Assembly (NCBI GenBank): GCA_964617715.1
Contig: CAZTZN010000004.1
Location: 5,670 to 69,669 of the forward strand
Direction of reading: 5' to 3'
DNA: 64,000 bases
Origin: JALGVA01 sp964617715
GTDB lineage: Bacteria > Armatimonadota > Zipacnadia > Zipacnadales > UBA5352
In this document: one piece after another, positions 51,115 to 59,437 of the stretch
Layout of the letters: every line of letters starts with the position of its first letter
Position numbering within the stretch: position 1 is the first letter of the stretch
Notes under the pieces: generated by a model
The model's input: the letters and a program-made list of their open reading frames with translations, nothing else
Databases searched by the model: none
Told to the model about the DNA's origin: nothing
Position numbers and translations under genes: made by a program

Positions 51115-52212
51115 ATGCACGAGGTTCTGTTCGCCTCGGCGCACGTGCCCAGGCTCGAGCGCGATGTATCGCTCCCGGCCCGCTTCGAGCGCCTGCTGGA
51201 GCGCTGCAACTACGGCGACCGCTTCGAGGGCAAACGCGTCGCCATCAAGATGCACGTCGGGAGCGCCATCGGCTTCTACACCATCCACCCGATCTTTGTG
51301 CGCACCCTGGTAGATGCGGTGAGGGAAGCCGGAGGCAAGCCCTACCTCACCGACGGCAGCTTCTCCACCGACGCCGCCACCGCGCGCGGCTACGTCCCGG
51401 AGGTCGTGGGCGCGCGCGTGGTCGGGGCGGGCGGCGAGCATGACCGGTACCTGCGCACGGTCACCACCGAGCTGCCGGAGCTGGGCGACATCGAACTGTG
51501 CGGCAACATCGTGGACGCGGACGGGCTGATCGTCTTCAGCCATGGCAAGGGCCACGGCAACTCCGGCTTCGGTGGCGCCATCAAGAACATCGCCATGGGC
51601 TGCGTCAGCTACCCCACACGCGGCAAAATCCACGCGCTCATGCGCGGTCATTTCGAGTGGGACGGCGAACTGTGCACCCACTGTGAGCAGTGCATCTCGG
51701 GCTGCCCGACCGGCGCGATCAAGTTCGATGACCAGGGCGAGCTGGTCATCTTCGACCACCACTGCCGCTACTGTATGCATTGCACCATCTCGTGTCCCGT
51801 TGGCGCGATCACCATGGAGGAGCCGATCGAGAAGTTCGAGCTGTTCCAGGCCGGGATGGCGGCTACGTGCAAGGAGGCGCTCAAGTTCTTCGACCCCGCG
51901 GCGGTGCACTACGTCACCGTGCTGACCAACATCACGCCCCTGTGCGACTGCTGGGGGTTCTCGACCCGGCCACTGGTGCCCGACATCGGCATCATCGCCT
52001 GCGACAACATCGTCGCGGTCGAGCAGGCGGCACTGGACATGATCCGCCACGAGGACTACATCCCGGGGACCCTGCCCGACCAGTACACCACCATGGGCGA
52101 CGAGGGGCACCTGTTCCAGCGCATCCATGGCAAGGACCCCTACGAGCAGGTCCGCCAGGCTGAGAAGCTGGGTCTGGGCAACCCGCAGTACCGCCTCGTT
52201 GAGGTGCAGTAG
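51115..52212 (+). CDS. DUF362 protein with two [4Fe-4S] ferredoxin-like clusters
   Basis: A 365-residue iron-sulfur protein. ATG 51115 has GGAGGT 6 bases upstream. The N-terminal two-thirds are DUF362 (KRVAIKMHVGSAIGFYTIHP, KPYLTDGSFSTD, GLIVFSHGKGHGNSGFGGAIKNIAMGC). A ferredoxin insert has CTHCEQCISGC and CRYCMHCTISC (8 Cys for two clusters). It may reduce a partner protein or act in an unknown redox step. Functions of DUF362-ferredoxins are not settled. It is the second of two co-oriented genes after the Tat-reductase. Confidence 0.82.
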   Translation: MHEVLFASAHVPRLERDVSLPARFERLLERCNYGDRFEGKRVAIKMHVGSAIGFYTIHPIFVRTLVDAVREAGGKPYLTDGSFSTDAATARGYVPEVVGARVVGAGGEHDRYLRTVTTELPELGDIELCGNIVDADGLIVFSHGKGHGNSGFGGAIKNIAMGCVSYPTRGKIHALMRGHFEWDGELCTHCEQCISGCPTGAIKFDDQGELVIFDHHCRYCMHCTISCPVGAITMEEPIEKFELFQAGMAATCKEALKFFDPAAVHYVTVLTNITPLCDCWGFSTRPLVPDIGIIACDNIVAVEQAALDMIRHEDYIPGTLPDQYTTMGDEGHLFQRIHGKDPYEQVRQAEKLGLGNPQYRLVEVQ

Positions 52213-52244
52213 CTCCATCACGGCCACGAGGCGCGCGACCGCGG

Positions 52245-53264
52245 CTACTGCGGGGGCGGCAGCGCAACGGGGAGATCCGCCTCCCCGAGCTGCGCGAAGC
52301 ACTCGTTAGTGCGTACGAAGGCCAGCAACAGCCGGTCCAGGTTAGGTTTCTGGCTGTGATAGCAGCGAATGGCCGCGTCCTTGGCGTGTTCCTCAGTGGG
52401 GCTCAGTGGCAGCTCCAGCCATGTACGGTCGTTCAGCGCCGCCGGCGGCAGGAGGCCCAGCGCGGGTGAGTAGCCGCGCGGCGTCGGCCAGTGCGGCCAG
52501 TGGATCAGGTAACCGTAGACACTCAGCTCGCGGGTCCACGCCGTCCCCTGGGCCAGCAGCCCCGCCACGGCCGCGACCGTGATCTCTGCGGTGGCCCGAT
52601 GGTCCGGGTGAATGTCCTCGGGCAGCACGACGAACAGCATGGTCGGGCGCGTGCGTGACAGCAGCGCTTCCATGTCGGCCCGGAGCTGCTCGCCGCAGTA
52701 CACCGCGTCGGGTGTGAAGGCCCGTGAGTAGGGACAGGCACAGGCGCCGGTGTACGGTGAGGTATACGGCCGCTCCGGGGACCAGTGTTCAGGCGTGAGC
52801 AGCTCCTGCAGACCATTGTTCGGGTAGCCCAGGAAGTGCACGTGACGCGGGGGCACTCCCAGTGCCGCGAGCGCCGCCAGAGTCTCCCGTTGGCGGATCT
52901 CTCCCAGGCCGCGGTACTGCACGGGCGTGCGCCGCGCCACCTTCCCGGCGAAGATCAGCGACAGTTCCGAGGCGTCGCCGTTGGTCAGCAGACCCACCTG
53001 CAGGTCCGCTCCGGCCACCACGGAGCGCCGGATCAGCCCCGCGCACCCCAGGACCTCATCATCGGGATGGGGCGCGATCACCAGCACGCGATCATCCGCG
53101 GTCGGCGCCGGCAGCTCGCCCGACCACTGCGTGATGCGCAGGAGGTGCTCCCAGGCGAAGTGCCCTGAAATATGCAGGATCGCGAGCGTCACGGCGGCGA
53201 ACACCATCGCCACCACGAGTGCCTCGCGCTTCGTCCCTCTCCCCCTGCTCAGGCGAATCAGCAT
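52245..53264 (-). CDS. PIG-L family N-acetylglucosaminyl deacetylase-like membrane protein
   Basis: A 339-residue protein with one N-terminal membrane helix (LVVAMVFAAVTLAILHI). The PIG-L/LmbE signature is VLVIAPHPDDEVLGCAG, with HPDHRAT downstream, giving the zinc-binding Asp and His residues. Family members de-N-acetylate GlcNAc in phosphatidylinositol, mycothiol, bacillithiol and lincomycin precursors. The membrane anchor suggests a glycolipid or polysaccharide substrate at the membrane. The start is uncertain: ATG 53264 or the GTG at 53273; no clear Shine-Dalgarno. It lies 52 bases after the PQQ-propeller gene on the same strand and is probably its operon partner. Confidence 0.82.
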   Translation of the reverse strand: MLIRLSRGRGTKREALVVAMVFAAVTLAILHISGHFAWEHLLRITQWSGELPAPTADDRVLVIAPHPDDEVLGCAGLIRRSVVAGADLQVGLLTNGDASELSLIFAGKVARRTPVQYRGLGEIRQRETLAALAALGVPPRHVHFLGYPNNGLQELLTPEHWSPERPYTSPYTGACACPYSRAFTPDAVYCGEQLRADMEALLSRTRPTMLFVVLPEDIHPDHRATAEITVAAVAGLLAQGTAWTRELSVYGYLIHWPHWPTPRGYSPALGLLPPAALNDRTWLELPLSPTEEHAKDAAIRCYHSQKPNLDRLLLAFVRTNECFAQLGEADLPVALPPPQ

Positions 53265-53316
53265 GTCAATCACAGGTCTCGTGCGGGAGAGGGGCACTCC
53301 TCCCGGCGCCCGGACT

Positions 53317-54588
53317 TCACCGGCGCAGGTCGAAGCACAGCAGGTTCCCGTCGAGGTCACGAACGTAGACGCGCCTGTCCGCCAGCGCCACATGCGGCCA
53401 TGTGTGCGCCGACCCCACGCCCGGGCGCACGGACAGCTCGGTGTACATGTTCGGCGACCGCGCGGCGCTCTCGCATAGCGTCAGCCGCCGGTTGCCCAGG
53501 ACGATCAGCCGATCGTCGCCGGTCAGGATCAACGAGGCGTCATCGCTGAATGAGCCGCCCTGCCACAGGAGCCGTCCGGTCTCCCAGTCGAGGCAGCGCA
53601 GCTTCTGCCAGGCGAAGTAGACGCGTCCACCGTGGATGACCGGCGTGCACACCTTCGAGTACTGGCCCTTCGCCTCCCACACCAGCTCGGCGCCCCCCGG
53701 CGTCACCCGCACGCGCGCTGCGCGCTGCTGGCTGTAGCCGCTGGTGAGCAGCACGCTGTCACCGAACGCCACCGGGCTGGCGATGGAGTTCGCGTAGGCG
53801 GTCTCCCACGGGAACTCGGCCATCGTCTCGCCCTCATGGCCGGCGTCCAGCCGCGCCACCAGCAGGCGGCGCAGCGTCAGCACCGCTACGCACGGCACGC
53901 CTTCGACGGTCATCAGCGCCAGGCCCGCGGTGTGGCCCGCCGGGTCGGCGCGCTGCGACGTCCATATCTGCTCGCCGGTGCGCTTGTCGAAGGCGATCAG
54001 ACTCCCCGTCGGGGCCCCCACCTCGACGATGAGCCACTCGCCCCTCACCAGCGGCGAAGTGGTGTAGCCGTAGTCGCGCAGGCCGCCGCTCACCTTCGGG
54101 CGCTGGCCTGCGCCGAAGCTGTCGTACAGATTGAGGCCCCAGATGCGCTCCCCCCCTCGCCGCGTGTCCCAGCAGTTGAGGTCGCCGTCGATGCTCAGCG
54201 TGTAGAGCAGGCCGGTCTCGGGGTCGAATTCGGGCGTGGAGGATGGACCGCGGTAGAGGCTCTCGTCGCCGGCGTGGAAGCGCCCCCACTTCGGGCAGGG
54301 ATAGTCCCGGCTCCAGAGCAGCTCACCGGTCGCGGCATCGCGGCACTGCACGTGGTCGGCGTCATCGCTCCAGCCGATGGTGTAGAGACGCCCACCCGCG
54401 ACGATGGGCGAGCTGCCTCCGGCGCCCACCTGTGCGCTCCATGCCGGGTCGCCGGGCGGCCACGCGCCCTCTTCCCACCCGGAAGTCTCAGCCGTAATGT
54501 CGGTGCGCTCCGGTCCGCGCCAGTGCGGCCAGTCGTCGGCGACGGCCAGCGTCGGGAGCGCTACGAGCAGCAGAACGATTCGGGTCAT
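53317..54588 (-). CDS. Secreted PQQ-like beta-propeller protein
   Basis: A 423-residue protein with a signal peptide (MTRIVLLLVALPTLAVA) starting at ATG 54588 after a GAGGGAG sequence. It is an eight-bladed propeller of the PQQ-binding-like/BamB type: WSAQVGAGGSSPIVAGGRLYTIGW, DAATGELLWSRDY, GLLYTLSIDGDLNCWD, GSLIAFDKRTGEQIW, LRCLDWETGRLLWQGG, VYVRDLDGNLLCFDL. Such proteins often bind PQQ or act as scaffolds; the cofactor ligands are not identifiable. It may be a periplasmic dehydrogenase-like or structural protein. The neighbour downstream is the PIG-L gene. Confidence 0.82.
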   Translation of the reverse strand: MTRIVLLLVALPTLAVADDWPHWRGPERTDITAETSGWEEGAWPPGDPAWSAQVGAGGSSPIVAGGRLYTIGWSDDADHVQCRDAATGELLWSRDYPCPKWGRFHAGDESLYRGPSSTPEFDPETGLLYTLSIDGDLNCWDTRRGGERIWGLNLYDSFGAGQRPKVSGGLRDYGYTTSPLVRGEWLIVEVGAPTGSLIAFDKRTGEQIWTSQRADPAGHTAGLALMTVEGVPCVAVLTLRRLLVARLDAGHEGETMAEFPWETAYANSIASPVAFGDSVLLTSGYSQQRAARVRVTPGGAELVWEAKGQYSKVCTPVIHGGRVYFAWQKLRCLDWETGRLLWQGGSFSDDASLILTGDDRLIVLGNRRLTLCESAARSPNMYTELSVRPGVGSAHTWPHVALADRRVYVRDLDGNLLCFDLRR

Positions 54589-54722
54589 CGCGCGGCTCCC
54601 TCATGCCGGGGAACAGTCACAGGCTCGAAACCTGCGCCACCAGGTGATGCCTTGGCTTCGGCGCGCCCACCGGTCGTCCACCGTTCGCGGTCTGCCGTTC
54701 GCTCAGAGCCGGTAGCCGGCGG

Positions 54723-55760
54723 CTAACCCGTCTTTCCCCCGCGGTGCACCGGCACGCGTATGCCCAGGGTGTACGAGTCCCAGATCGCGTGCAGGAACTC
54801 CGAGGTGCTGATGCTGTCCTCCAGCGGACAGATCAGCGGCTCGTCGCGCAGGATCGCGCCCAGGATGTTCGCGGTGCGCGTGTGATCGCCGTGGCCGGTA
54901 TCCGAGCCCGCCTCGATGGGTCGCTCGCCATCGGCGTCGGCGATCACCCCGGTGTACTCGCCCTTCTGGTTCATCACCGTGTGAATGGTGCCCTTCGTGC
55001 CCTGGAGCACCACCACGGTCGGGTTGCGCAGGCCATCAGGCGGCGAAACCCCCGCGACCATGGTACACGCGCCACCGCCCTCAAAGGTCGCGACGGCGCT
55101 GATGCCGTAGCGGCGGCGGTAGGCGAAGACCTCGTCGGCATCGCCCATGAAGTAGCGCGCCAGATCGAACACATGCGTTGGCCCCGCAGCTTCGGAGGAC
55201 GGGATGTAACGCCCTCCCAGGTCCGAGAGCATCCCGTAGCCGGGTGCCTGGCGACGCGCGATCCCCTGCTCCACCGGCTCCCCGTGCATGGGGTGGTTCC
55301 AGGTGAACTGCCCGGCGAAGATCTCGCCGATCGCCCCTTCACTGACGAGCCGCCGGGCCGCGACGTTCACCGGGTAGTAGCGCAGTGAGTAGGCCACCGC
55401 GACCCTGGGCTCGGGGCAGCGCATGCGCCAGTAACGCAGCAGGCGGCACTCCTCGAGCGTGTAGCCGGTCGGCTTCTCAGTGACGATGTGCTTGCCCGCC
55501 TGCAGCGCAGCGATGATCTGCTCGGCATGCAGGTGGCTGGGGGTGCAGATGTCCACGATGTCGATGTCGTCGCGCTCGAGCGCGTCCTCGTAGCGCGTCG
55601 AGATCGGCGTGTCGGGCGGCAGCTCAAGCTGCTCGCGCGCCTCCTCCGCGAGTGACTCGTCGAGGTCCACGAGCATGACCACCTCGGCCTCCGGGTGGCC
55701 CTGCCACGCCCGGATGTGTCCGCGCGAGACCTTGCCGCTGCCGATGATCGCGACTTTCAT
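54723..55760 (-). CDS. Gfo/Idh/MocA-family oxidoreductase
   Basis: A 345-residue NAD(P)-dependent sugar or inositol oxidoreductase-like protein. ATG 55760 starts MKVAIIGSGKVSRGHIRAW, the Rossmann loop; VDICTPSHLHAEQIIAALQAGK and HIVTEKPTGYTLEE give the family's conserved Lys-Pro dyad (EKP). The C-terminal beta-sheet domain follows (GEIFAGQFTWNHP, DLGGRYIPSSEAAGPTHVFDLARYFMG, with His that may be catalytic). These proteins oxidise, reduce or epimerise sugars and may act in oligosaccharide degradation. A heptanucleotide tandem repeat lies in its leader (55782-55823). Confidence 0.88.
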   Translation of the reverse strand: MKVAIIGSGKVSRGHIRAWQGHPEAEVVMLVDLDESLAEEAREQLELPPDTPISTRYEDALERDDIDIVDICTPSHLHAEQIIAALQAGKHIVTEKPTGYTLEECRLLRYWRMRCPEPRVAVAYSLRYYPVNVAARRLVSEGAIGEIFAGQFTWNHPMHGEPVEQGIARRQAPGYGMLSDLGGRYIPSSEAAGPTHVFDLARYFMGDADEVFAYRRRYGISAVATFEGGGACTMVAGVSPPDGLRNPTVVVLQGTKGTIHTVMNQKGEYTGVIADADGERPIEAGSDTGHGDHTRTANILGAILRDEPLICPLEDSISTSEFLHAIWDSYTLGIRVPVHRGGKTG

Positions 55761-55781
55761 GGCGACGATCCTCCTCGAGAA

Positions 55782-55823
55782 GTCGCAAGTCGCAAGTCGC
55801 AAGTCACAAGTCGCAAGTCGTAA
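55782..55823 (-). repeat. Heptanucleotide tandem repeat in a gene leader
   Basis: Six head-to-tail copies of GTCGCAA on the plus strand: four exact, one GTCACAA and one GTCGTAA, 42 bases in total. It lies 22 bases upstream of the oxidoreductase start (minus strand), with the ribosome-binding site GAGGAGGA between. A unit of seven is not a multiple of three, so slippage would matter only in a leader or promoter. Confidence 0.85.
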
Positions 55824-55881
55824 GCTGACGGTGACGGCATGTGCGGGCCAGGCGCATGGACCGCGATTCTGCCCGCACTCC

Positions 55882-57861
55882 CTACCCCGGCGGGCCAGCA
55901 ATCATCCCGATGACGATCCACATGGCCTGGGTCAACGCCCCACCGAGCACCAGCCCCAGAAACAGCGGGCGCAGGTGCAGGTAGCTGCGCGGGCCCGAGT
56001 ACTTGGTGATCACGCGCGCGACGATCCAGCCGATCATCACCGAGAACCACTGCGCGGTGATCTGCCACCCGCACGGGATGAGCATGCCCAGCGGATGCAC
56101 CGGCCACCACATGAACTGGCGGTACATGAACTGGAGCGCCCACATCAGCCCCGCGCCCAGCAGCATCCAGTGGAAGCTCAGCGCCGGGTTGGGCTGGTCG
56201 ATCATGCGCATCGCCCACAGCACTCCGTAGTAGGGCGAGCCCATGCCGCCGGAATGCTGCTGCCAGCGTGACGTGGTGGACAACATCAGGCTCTCGTTGT
56301 ACGCCAGGTGCATGAGCGCGATTGAGTTGATGGCGATCAGGGCGGCGCCGGCGACCATGAGCGCGGTAATGAAGCGCCGGTCGCCGAACCGCTCGGTGTC
56401 GGCGATCTTCAGGCCGTGAATGGCCTGAGGCTGCAGCGCATGGCGCTTGTACCATGAGAACATGGTGTTGAAGAAGCCGATCAGCGCCATGTTGCGCAGG
56501 CCGATCTCGCGTGCGGGCATCACGCCGGTGAGGAACTGGGCGGGCAGATTGTCGATCTGCAGCGCCGGCAGGCCCGACTGAGCGGTGAGCAGCGCGAAGC
56601 CGAAGGTCAGCGCCAGTGTGGCCAGCATGAAGCTCAGTGCCACCCACAGGCTGATGCCCGCTGAGACGCTCCACCAGCACATCGCCAGCAGCCCCAGCAC
56701 GAACGCGGCCAGCATCCACCGGTCGGGATGCCGGCGCCGGGCCGGCCCGCGGCGCAGGTCCTCCCACAGATCGCGCACCATCTGCCCGATCTCGCCGCGT
56801 GAGGCCCAGAACACGAAGCTCAGCAGGCCGAGGTAGGCGCCGCCCTGGATGTCCTTCTGGCTGCCCCAGCGGCTCCAGCGCAGCGGGCCCAGCGTCGGGT
56901 CCCCGAGGAACCGAGACAGCACCATGATCCCGATCATCAGCAGGAAGAAGGCGAAGATGCCCAGCGCGATCGCAGACGGCATCAGATAGGCGATGCCGAT
57001 CAGCGGCAGGTCTACCCACGCTCGCGACCACGATGCCCCGGCGAGGATGTTCCACGGCGCGTTCTCGAACAGCACGCTCAGGGTGAAGTTGCGCGGGATC
57101 TCGGGGACCGCCGGTATGTAGCGGTGCAGGCCGTTGATGCTCTCCAGCAACGCCACCACGCCGATGCCGATGCCCATCAGGCGGGTGCGGCCGGAGGTCT
57201 CGGCCATGCCGAAATGCCCGTGACCGGCGACGAACATGGGGATCTCGGCCAGCGGGAAGGGCAGGCGCTCGTGGTCGATCCAGCGGCGCCGGAAGATGCC
57301 GAGCATGGCGATGCCGGTGACCAGGTAGAGCAGCGCCAGCACGCCCCAGCGCATCAACGGCCCCCTCCACAGCTCCCAGGGGATGCCGCCGGGGGTGCGC
57401 GCGCCCTCGAAGAAGCCGCGGGCGGCGACCTCGTTGGTGATCTGCAGTGTCTCGGCGATCGCCGGGATGGCCTCATCCTCGAAGCGGTTGGCGGAGGTGG
57501 CGAAGTAGCGCAGCGAGGGAATGATCTGCGGGATCTGCAGCACGGTAAAGGTGGTCGCGAAGCCGCCGATACTCACCGTGAGCGCATACAGCAGCAGGCC
57601 ACCGCGCACCAGCCGCTCGGCGCCGCCGAACCAGCGTCGGGCCATGGGCGCGATTATCCAGCACACGAAGGCGAGCAGCGCCAGCGGGCCCGCGGGCAAG
57701 TAGCCTCCGACCGGATCGCCGGCGCGGTACACGTACATGACCCAGGGGACCGCCGCGACGAAGCCGATGGCCAGCGCGCACACGAACACGACCGCCCCGA
57801 CGCTCAGTCGGGGCACGTCATCGTGCGTCGCGACATTCCGTGTCTGCTGCGCGCGCGCCAC
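55882..57861 (-). CDS. Large polytopic membrane protein, DUF6785/DUF6784 type (second copy)
   Basis: A 659-residue paralogue of the protein at 3010-4998, with about a dozen membrane segments. Shared landmarks: RYIPAVPEIPRNF, WWPVHPLGMLIPCGWQ and HLRPLFLGLVLGGALTQAMW. ERLPFPLAEI at mid-N-terminus resembles a loop of oligopeptide (OPT) transporters, but the relationship is unproven. Its start is a GTG at 57861 without a strong ribosome-binding site. It is followed by a Gfo/Idh/MocA gene, in keeping with an uptake-plus-catabolism pairing of sugar derivatives (inference). Confidence 0.75.
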   Translation of the reverse strand: MARAQQTRNVATHDDVPRLSVGAVVFVCALAIGFVAAVPWVMYVYRAGDPVGGYLPAGPLALLAFVCWIIAPMARRWFGGAERLVRGGLLLYALTVSIGGFATTFTVLQIPQIIPSLRYFATSANRFEDEAIPAIAETLQITNEVAARGFFEGARTPGGIPWELWRGPLMRWGVLALLYLVTGIAMLGIFRRRWIDHERLPFPLAEIPMFVAGHGHFGMAETSGRTRLMGIGIGVVALLESINGLHRYIPAVPEIPRNFTLSVLFENAPWNILAGASWSRAWVDLPLIGIAYLMPSAIALGIFAFFLLMIGIMVLSRFLGDPTLGPLRWSRWGSQKDIQGGAYLGLLSFVFWASRGEIGQMVRDLWEDLRRGPARRRHPDRWMLAAFVLGLLAMCWWSVSAGISLWVALSFMLATLALTFGFALLTAQSGLPALQIDNLPAQFLTGVMPAREIGLRNMALIGFFNTMFSWYKRHALQPQAIHGLKIADTERFGDRRFITALMVAGAALIAINSIALMHLAYNESLMLSTTSRWQQHSGGMGSPYYGVLWAMRMIDQPNPALSFHWMLLGAGLMWALQFMYRQFMWWPVHPLGMLIPCGWQITAQWFSVMIGWIVARVITKYSGPRSYLHLRPLFLGLVLGGALTQAMWIVIGMIAGPPG

Positions 57862-58063
57862 TGTATCGTCCCGGCTCGGTCGGAGGATGGCCCGGCGCGG
57901 GTTTCGTCCCGAGCGTGTGCCATCCCTCCGCGCGCGCCCGGAGCGATGGCGAAAGGACCGACACAGCGCGCCACACAGCTCGCCGCCGGCACCGGCGGGA
58001 TATCCCCTCAGTGCCGGACCACGAGAGCTTGGGCGTAAGACTCGATCTATTGGAGTGACGACG

Positions 58064-58465
58064 ATGGTGCAACTTGCCGAGCGGCCACAGGCGACCGAGA
58101 GCGCCCCGCCCCTGCTGCTGCTGGTGGACGACGATCCGAATCACCGCGAGATCTATCAGCGCCGACTGCAGCGCCGTGGCTATCGCGTGCGCGTGGCCGG
58201 GAGTGCCGACGCGGCCGTGGCGGCGCTGCGCGAGAGCATGCCGGCCGCGGTGGTGCTTGACATCGTCATGCCCGCGCGTGACGGCCTCAGTGCGTTGCAG
58301 GAGATGATCGCACTCAGGCCCGATCTGCCCGTCATCATCCACAGCGCCTATCCGGTCTTCCGCGACGACTTCACCGCGTGGATAGCCGACGCCTACGTGG
58401 AGAAGAGCTGCGACATCGAGCCGCTCTTGAGGGTGCTGGAGCGCACCCTGAGCCCGGCGGCGTAG
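58064..58465 (+). CDS. Stand-alone response-regulator receiver domain
   Basis: A 133-residue single-domain receiver. ATG 58064 has GGAG 8 bases upstream. The acidic pocket VDDDPNHRE, the phosphoacceptor in VVLDIVMPARDG, the Ser in VIIHSAYPVF and the Lys in YVEKS are all present. No DNA-binding or effector domain follows. It is likely a phosphorelay or kinase-output element whose partner kinase is not in this window. A 12-base match to the core of the manC/PAP2 upstream repeat (CCGGACCACGAG) lies about 40 bases upstream. It is convergent with msrA, 18 bases away. Confidence 0.88.
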   Translation: MVQLAERPQATESAPPLLLLVDDDPNHREIYQRRLQRRGYRVRVAGSADAAVAALRESMPAAVVLDIVMPARDGLSALQEMIALRPDLPVIIHSAYPVFRDDFTAWIADAYVEKSCDIEPLLRVLERTLSPAA

Positions 58466-58483
58466 TCGGGAGTTGGCGGCTCA

Positions 58484-59116
58484 CTACCGATGGCACGCCG
58501 CCCCGCCGCCGCGCCTGGCCAGGTACTGCTGGTGGTAGTCCTCGGCGCGCCAGAAGGTCGGCGCGGACTCGATGGCCGTCGCCACCGGCCGGCTCAGCTC
58601 GCCCGCAGCGTCCAGTGCGGCCTTCGATGCCTCCGCCAGCCGCTTCTGCTCAGGGGTGTGGTAGAAGATGACCGACCGGTACTGATAACCGTAGTCCGGG
58701 CCCTGGCGGTTGATCTGCGTGGGGTCGTGGATGCGCCAGAATACCCTCAGCAGTTCCTCGTAGCTCACCCGCGCGGGGTCGTACCGCACCTGCACGACCT
58801 CGGCGTGGCCGGTGCGGTCGGTGCACACCTGCCGGTAGGTCGGGTTCTCGACATGTCCACCCGCATATCCGGCCACCGTCTCGGTCACGCCCTTAACCTG
58901 CCGGAACGCCTCCTCGACGCCCCAGAAGCAGCCTGCGCCGAAGGTCGCCGTCGCCATCGCTCCATCACTCCCCGTCGCCCCGGTGTCCGCCGTCTGCGCA
59001 CTCGTGGCGGGTGCCACGGCCTCGCCCTCCACCGTGACGCAGCCCCATGCCAGCGCGATGATCACGCCCGTCGTCACCGTCATCGCGATCCCGGAGAGGA
59101 CACCACCGGCTCTCAT
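58484..59116 (-). CDS. msrA: Peptide methionine sulfoxide reductase A, membrane-anchored
   Basis: A 210-residue protein with an N-terminal segment (MTVTTGVIIALAWGC) that reads as a lipoprotein or membrane anchor; the catalytic domain begins MATATFGAGCFWGVEEAF with the MsrA nucleophile Cys in GCFWG. Further family motifs: VTETVAGYAGGHVENPTYRQV, GHAEVVQVRYDP, YQYRSVIFYH and YHQQYL. A C-terminal Cys (AACHR) can resolve the sulfenic acid. It repairs oxidised methionine, here probably in the periplasm. Start ATG 59116; shorter cytosolic starts exist. Confidence 0.88.
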   Translation of the reverse strand: MRAGGVLSGIAMTVTTGVIIALAWGCVTVEGEAVAPATSAQTADTGATGSDGAMATATFGAGCFWGVEEAFRQVKGVTETVAGYAGGHVENPTYRQVCTDRTGHAEVVQVRYDPARVSYEELLRVFWRIHDPTQINRQGPDYGYQYRSVIFYHTPEQKRLAEASKAALDAAGELSRPVATAIESAPTFWRAEDYHQQYLARRGGGAACHR

Positions 59117-59437
59117 CTGCTCGAACACCCCGGGCACCTCCGTGACCTGCGACCATGGCGAATGCTCCGCTGATGTGACTCCTCGCCCGGCGTTTGCCGT
59201 CCCCGGGCGGTAGCCAGATGCGTCCCCCTGCGAAATGATAGACGTGAGCGCGCCCCGCGGCGTTCGTGCGCGGTGGGCGAGCACGAACACTTCGGCGCCC
59301 GGGCTGCGCTGTATCGCGCCGCCAGGGCGGGGAGTCGCCGCGACGGGCGCGCAGGGCCACGAGGTGACGCGCGCCGTCGGAGCGAAATGAGCAATGATGG
59401 CTTTCGCGCGAGAATACCGTTGCGCACGGAGGACGCC
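59117..59437. other. 321-base intergenic region, no supported gene
   Basis: Divergent gap between msrA and the propeller gene. The only sure signal is GGAGGA at 59428-59433, the ribosome-binding site of the propeller gene. I see no RNA gene or long repeat. Confidence 0.4.

Noticed and set aside
55782..55823. Possibility that the heptamer repeats are a CRISPR array.
   Set aside because: The units are 7 bases and contiguous, without spacers or cas genes.
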